Shown here piece after piece: positions 6,443-6,533 of a stretch of 6,533 bases of DNA (its first letter is position 1; each line of letters starts with the position of its first letter). The DNA lies in the NCBI GenBank assembly GCA_958372035.1, contig CATXML010000067.1, forward strand, positions 1 to 6,533, written 5' to 3'. Both the position numbers and the translations under genes were made by a program. The notes beneath the pieces are model-generated. The model did not search any database. It saw only the letters and a list, made by a program, of their open reading frames with translations, and was not told the DNA's origin. The DNA is from an uncultured Collinsella sp. (GTDB lineage Bacteria; Actinomycetota; Coriobacteriia; Coriobacteriales; Coriobacteriaceae).

Positions 6443-6533
6443 ATGAGAGACATCCACTGCCATATCCTGCCCGGTGTTGACGACGGCGCGGCGAACCTCG
6501 CCATGCTGAAGCGCACGGTGAAAAAGCTCTTTT
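6443..6533 (+). CDS. cpsB: CpsB/YwqE-like PHP-family protein tyrosine phosphatase (3'-truncated)
   Basis: The first 30 codons of a gene that runs off the window. The protein opens with MRDIHCHILPGVDDGA, the hallmark of the PHP-fold, metal-dependent tyrosine phosphatases CpsB/YwqE/CapC; the HxH (His5, His7) and Asp13-Asp14 are among the expected metal ligands or nearby residues. These enzymes remove phosphate from the CpsD-type kinase and complete its cycle. GAGGG (6434-6438) lies 4 bases before the ATG, slightly close. The gap to cpsD is 24 bases, consistent with the same operon. After DDGA the sequence ANLAMLKRTVKKLF looks a few residues shorter than usual before the first helix, but with the rest missing this cannot be judged. 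The order activator, kinase, phosphatase is as in lactobacilli and differs from the streptococcal cpsB-cpsC-cpsD order. Confidence 0.9.
   Translation, partial: MRDIHCHILPGVDDGAANLAMLKRTVKKLF

Noticed and set aside
4979..6463. A 494-codon open frame on the minus strand across the capsule genes.
   Set aside because: It is antisense to two genes with clear family motifs. Its translation has no recognisable domain and is of a composition typical of the reverse strand of GC-rich genes.

Overview
The window is a compact, GC-rich stretch of bacterial chromosome with all genes on the plus strand. The gene families, high-GC third positions and Gram-positive-type signalling proteins (VanR/VanS-like and PhoP/PhoR-like pairs, a split CpsC/CpsD tyrosine-kinase pair) suggest an Actinomycetota member, most likely a Coriobacteriia gut bacterium of the Collinsella type. 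That assignment is inferred from style and gene content; no rRNA or other phylogenetic marker is present.

Layout. (1) Positions 1-1626 hold a two-component system: the C-terminal DNA-binding half of a VanR-like OmpR-family regulator, cut by the window edge, then a complete VanS-like membrane histidine kinase. (2) Positions 1730-4826 hold a phosphate module: pstB, the ATPase of the high-affinity phosphate transporter, then an OmpR/PhoB-family regulator and a PhoR-like sensor kinase. The last two are almost certainly co-translated, with a 3-base gap and the kinase ribosome binding site inside the end of the regulator gene. (3) Positions 4827-5002 are a 176-base intergenic region with a strong GC-rich hairpin, a 12-base perfect palindrome and a candidate promoter. 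(4) Positions 5003-6533 begin a capsule/exopolysaccharide operon: CpsC/Wzz-like chain-length regulator and kinase activator, CpsD-like tyrosine autokinase, and the first 30 codons of a CpsB/YwqE-type PHP tyrosine phosphatase that runs off the end.

How the parts work together. PhoR-PhoP would sense phosphate limitation and induce the Pst system, of which only pstB is here; pstS, pstC, pstA and phoU are not adjacent to it on either side within the window. The CpsC-CpsD-CpsB trio would run a tyrosine phosphorylation/dephosphorylation cycle controlling polymer length and export. The VanRS-like pair has no resistance genes beside it in view and should not be read as glycopeptide resistance.

No insertion sequence, CRISPR array, tRNA or rRNA was seen, and no gene-free stretch exceeds 300 bases. 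I do not see a clearly undescribed system. The most notable points are the isolated pstB between two two-component systems, paired short repeats upstream of pstB, a four-helix VanS-like kinase, a PhoR without room for a cytoplasmic PAS domain, and an atypical Walker A' motif plus long tail in the CpsD-like kinase.
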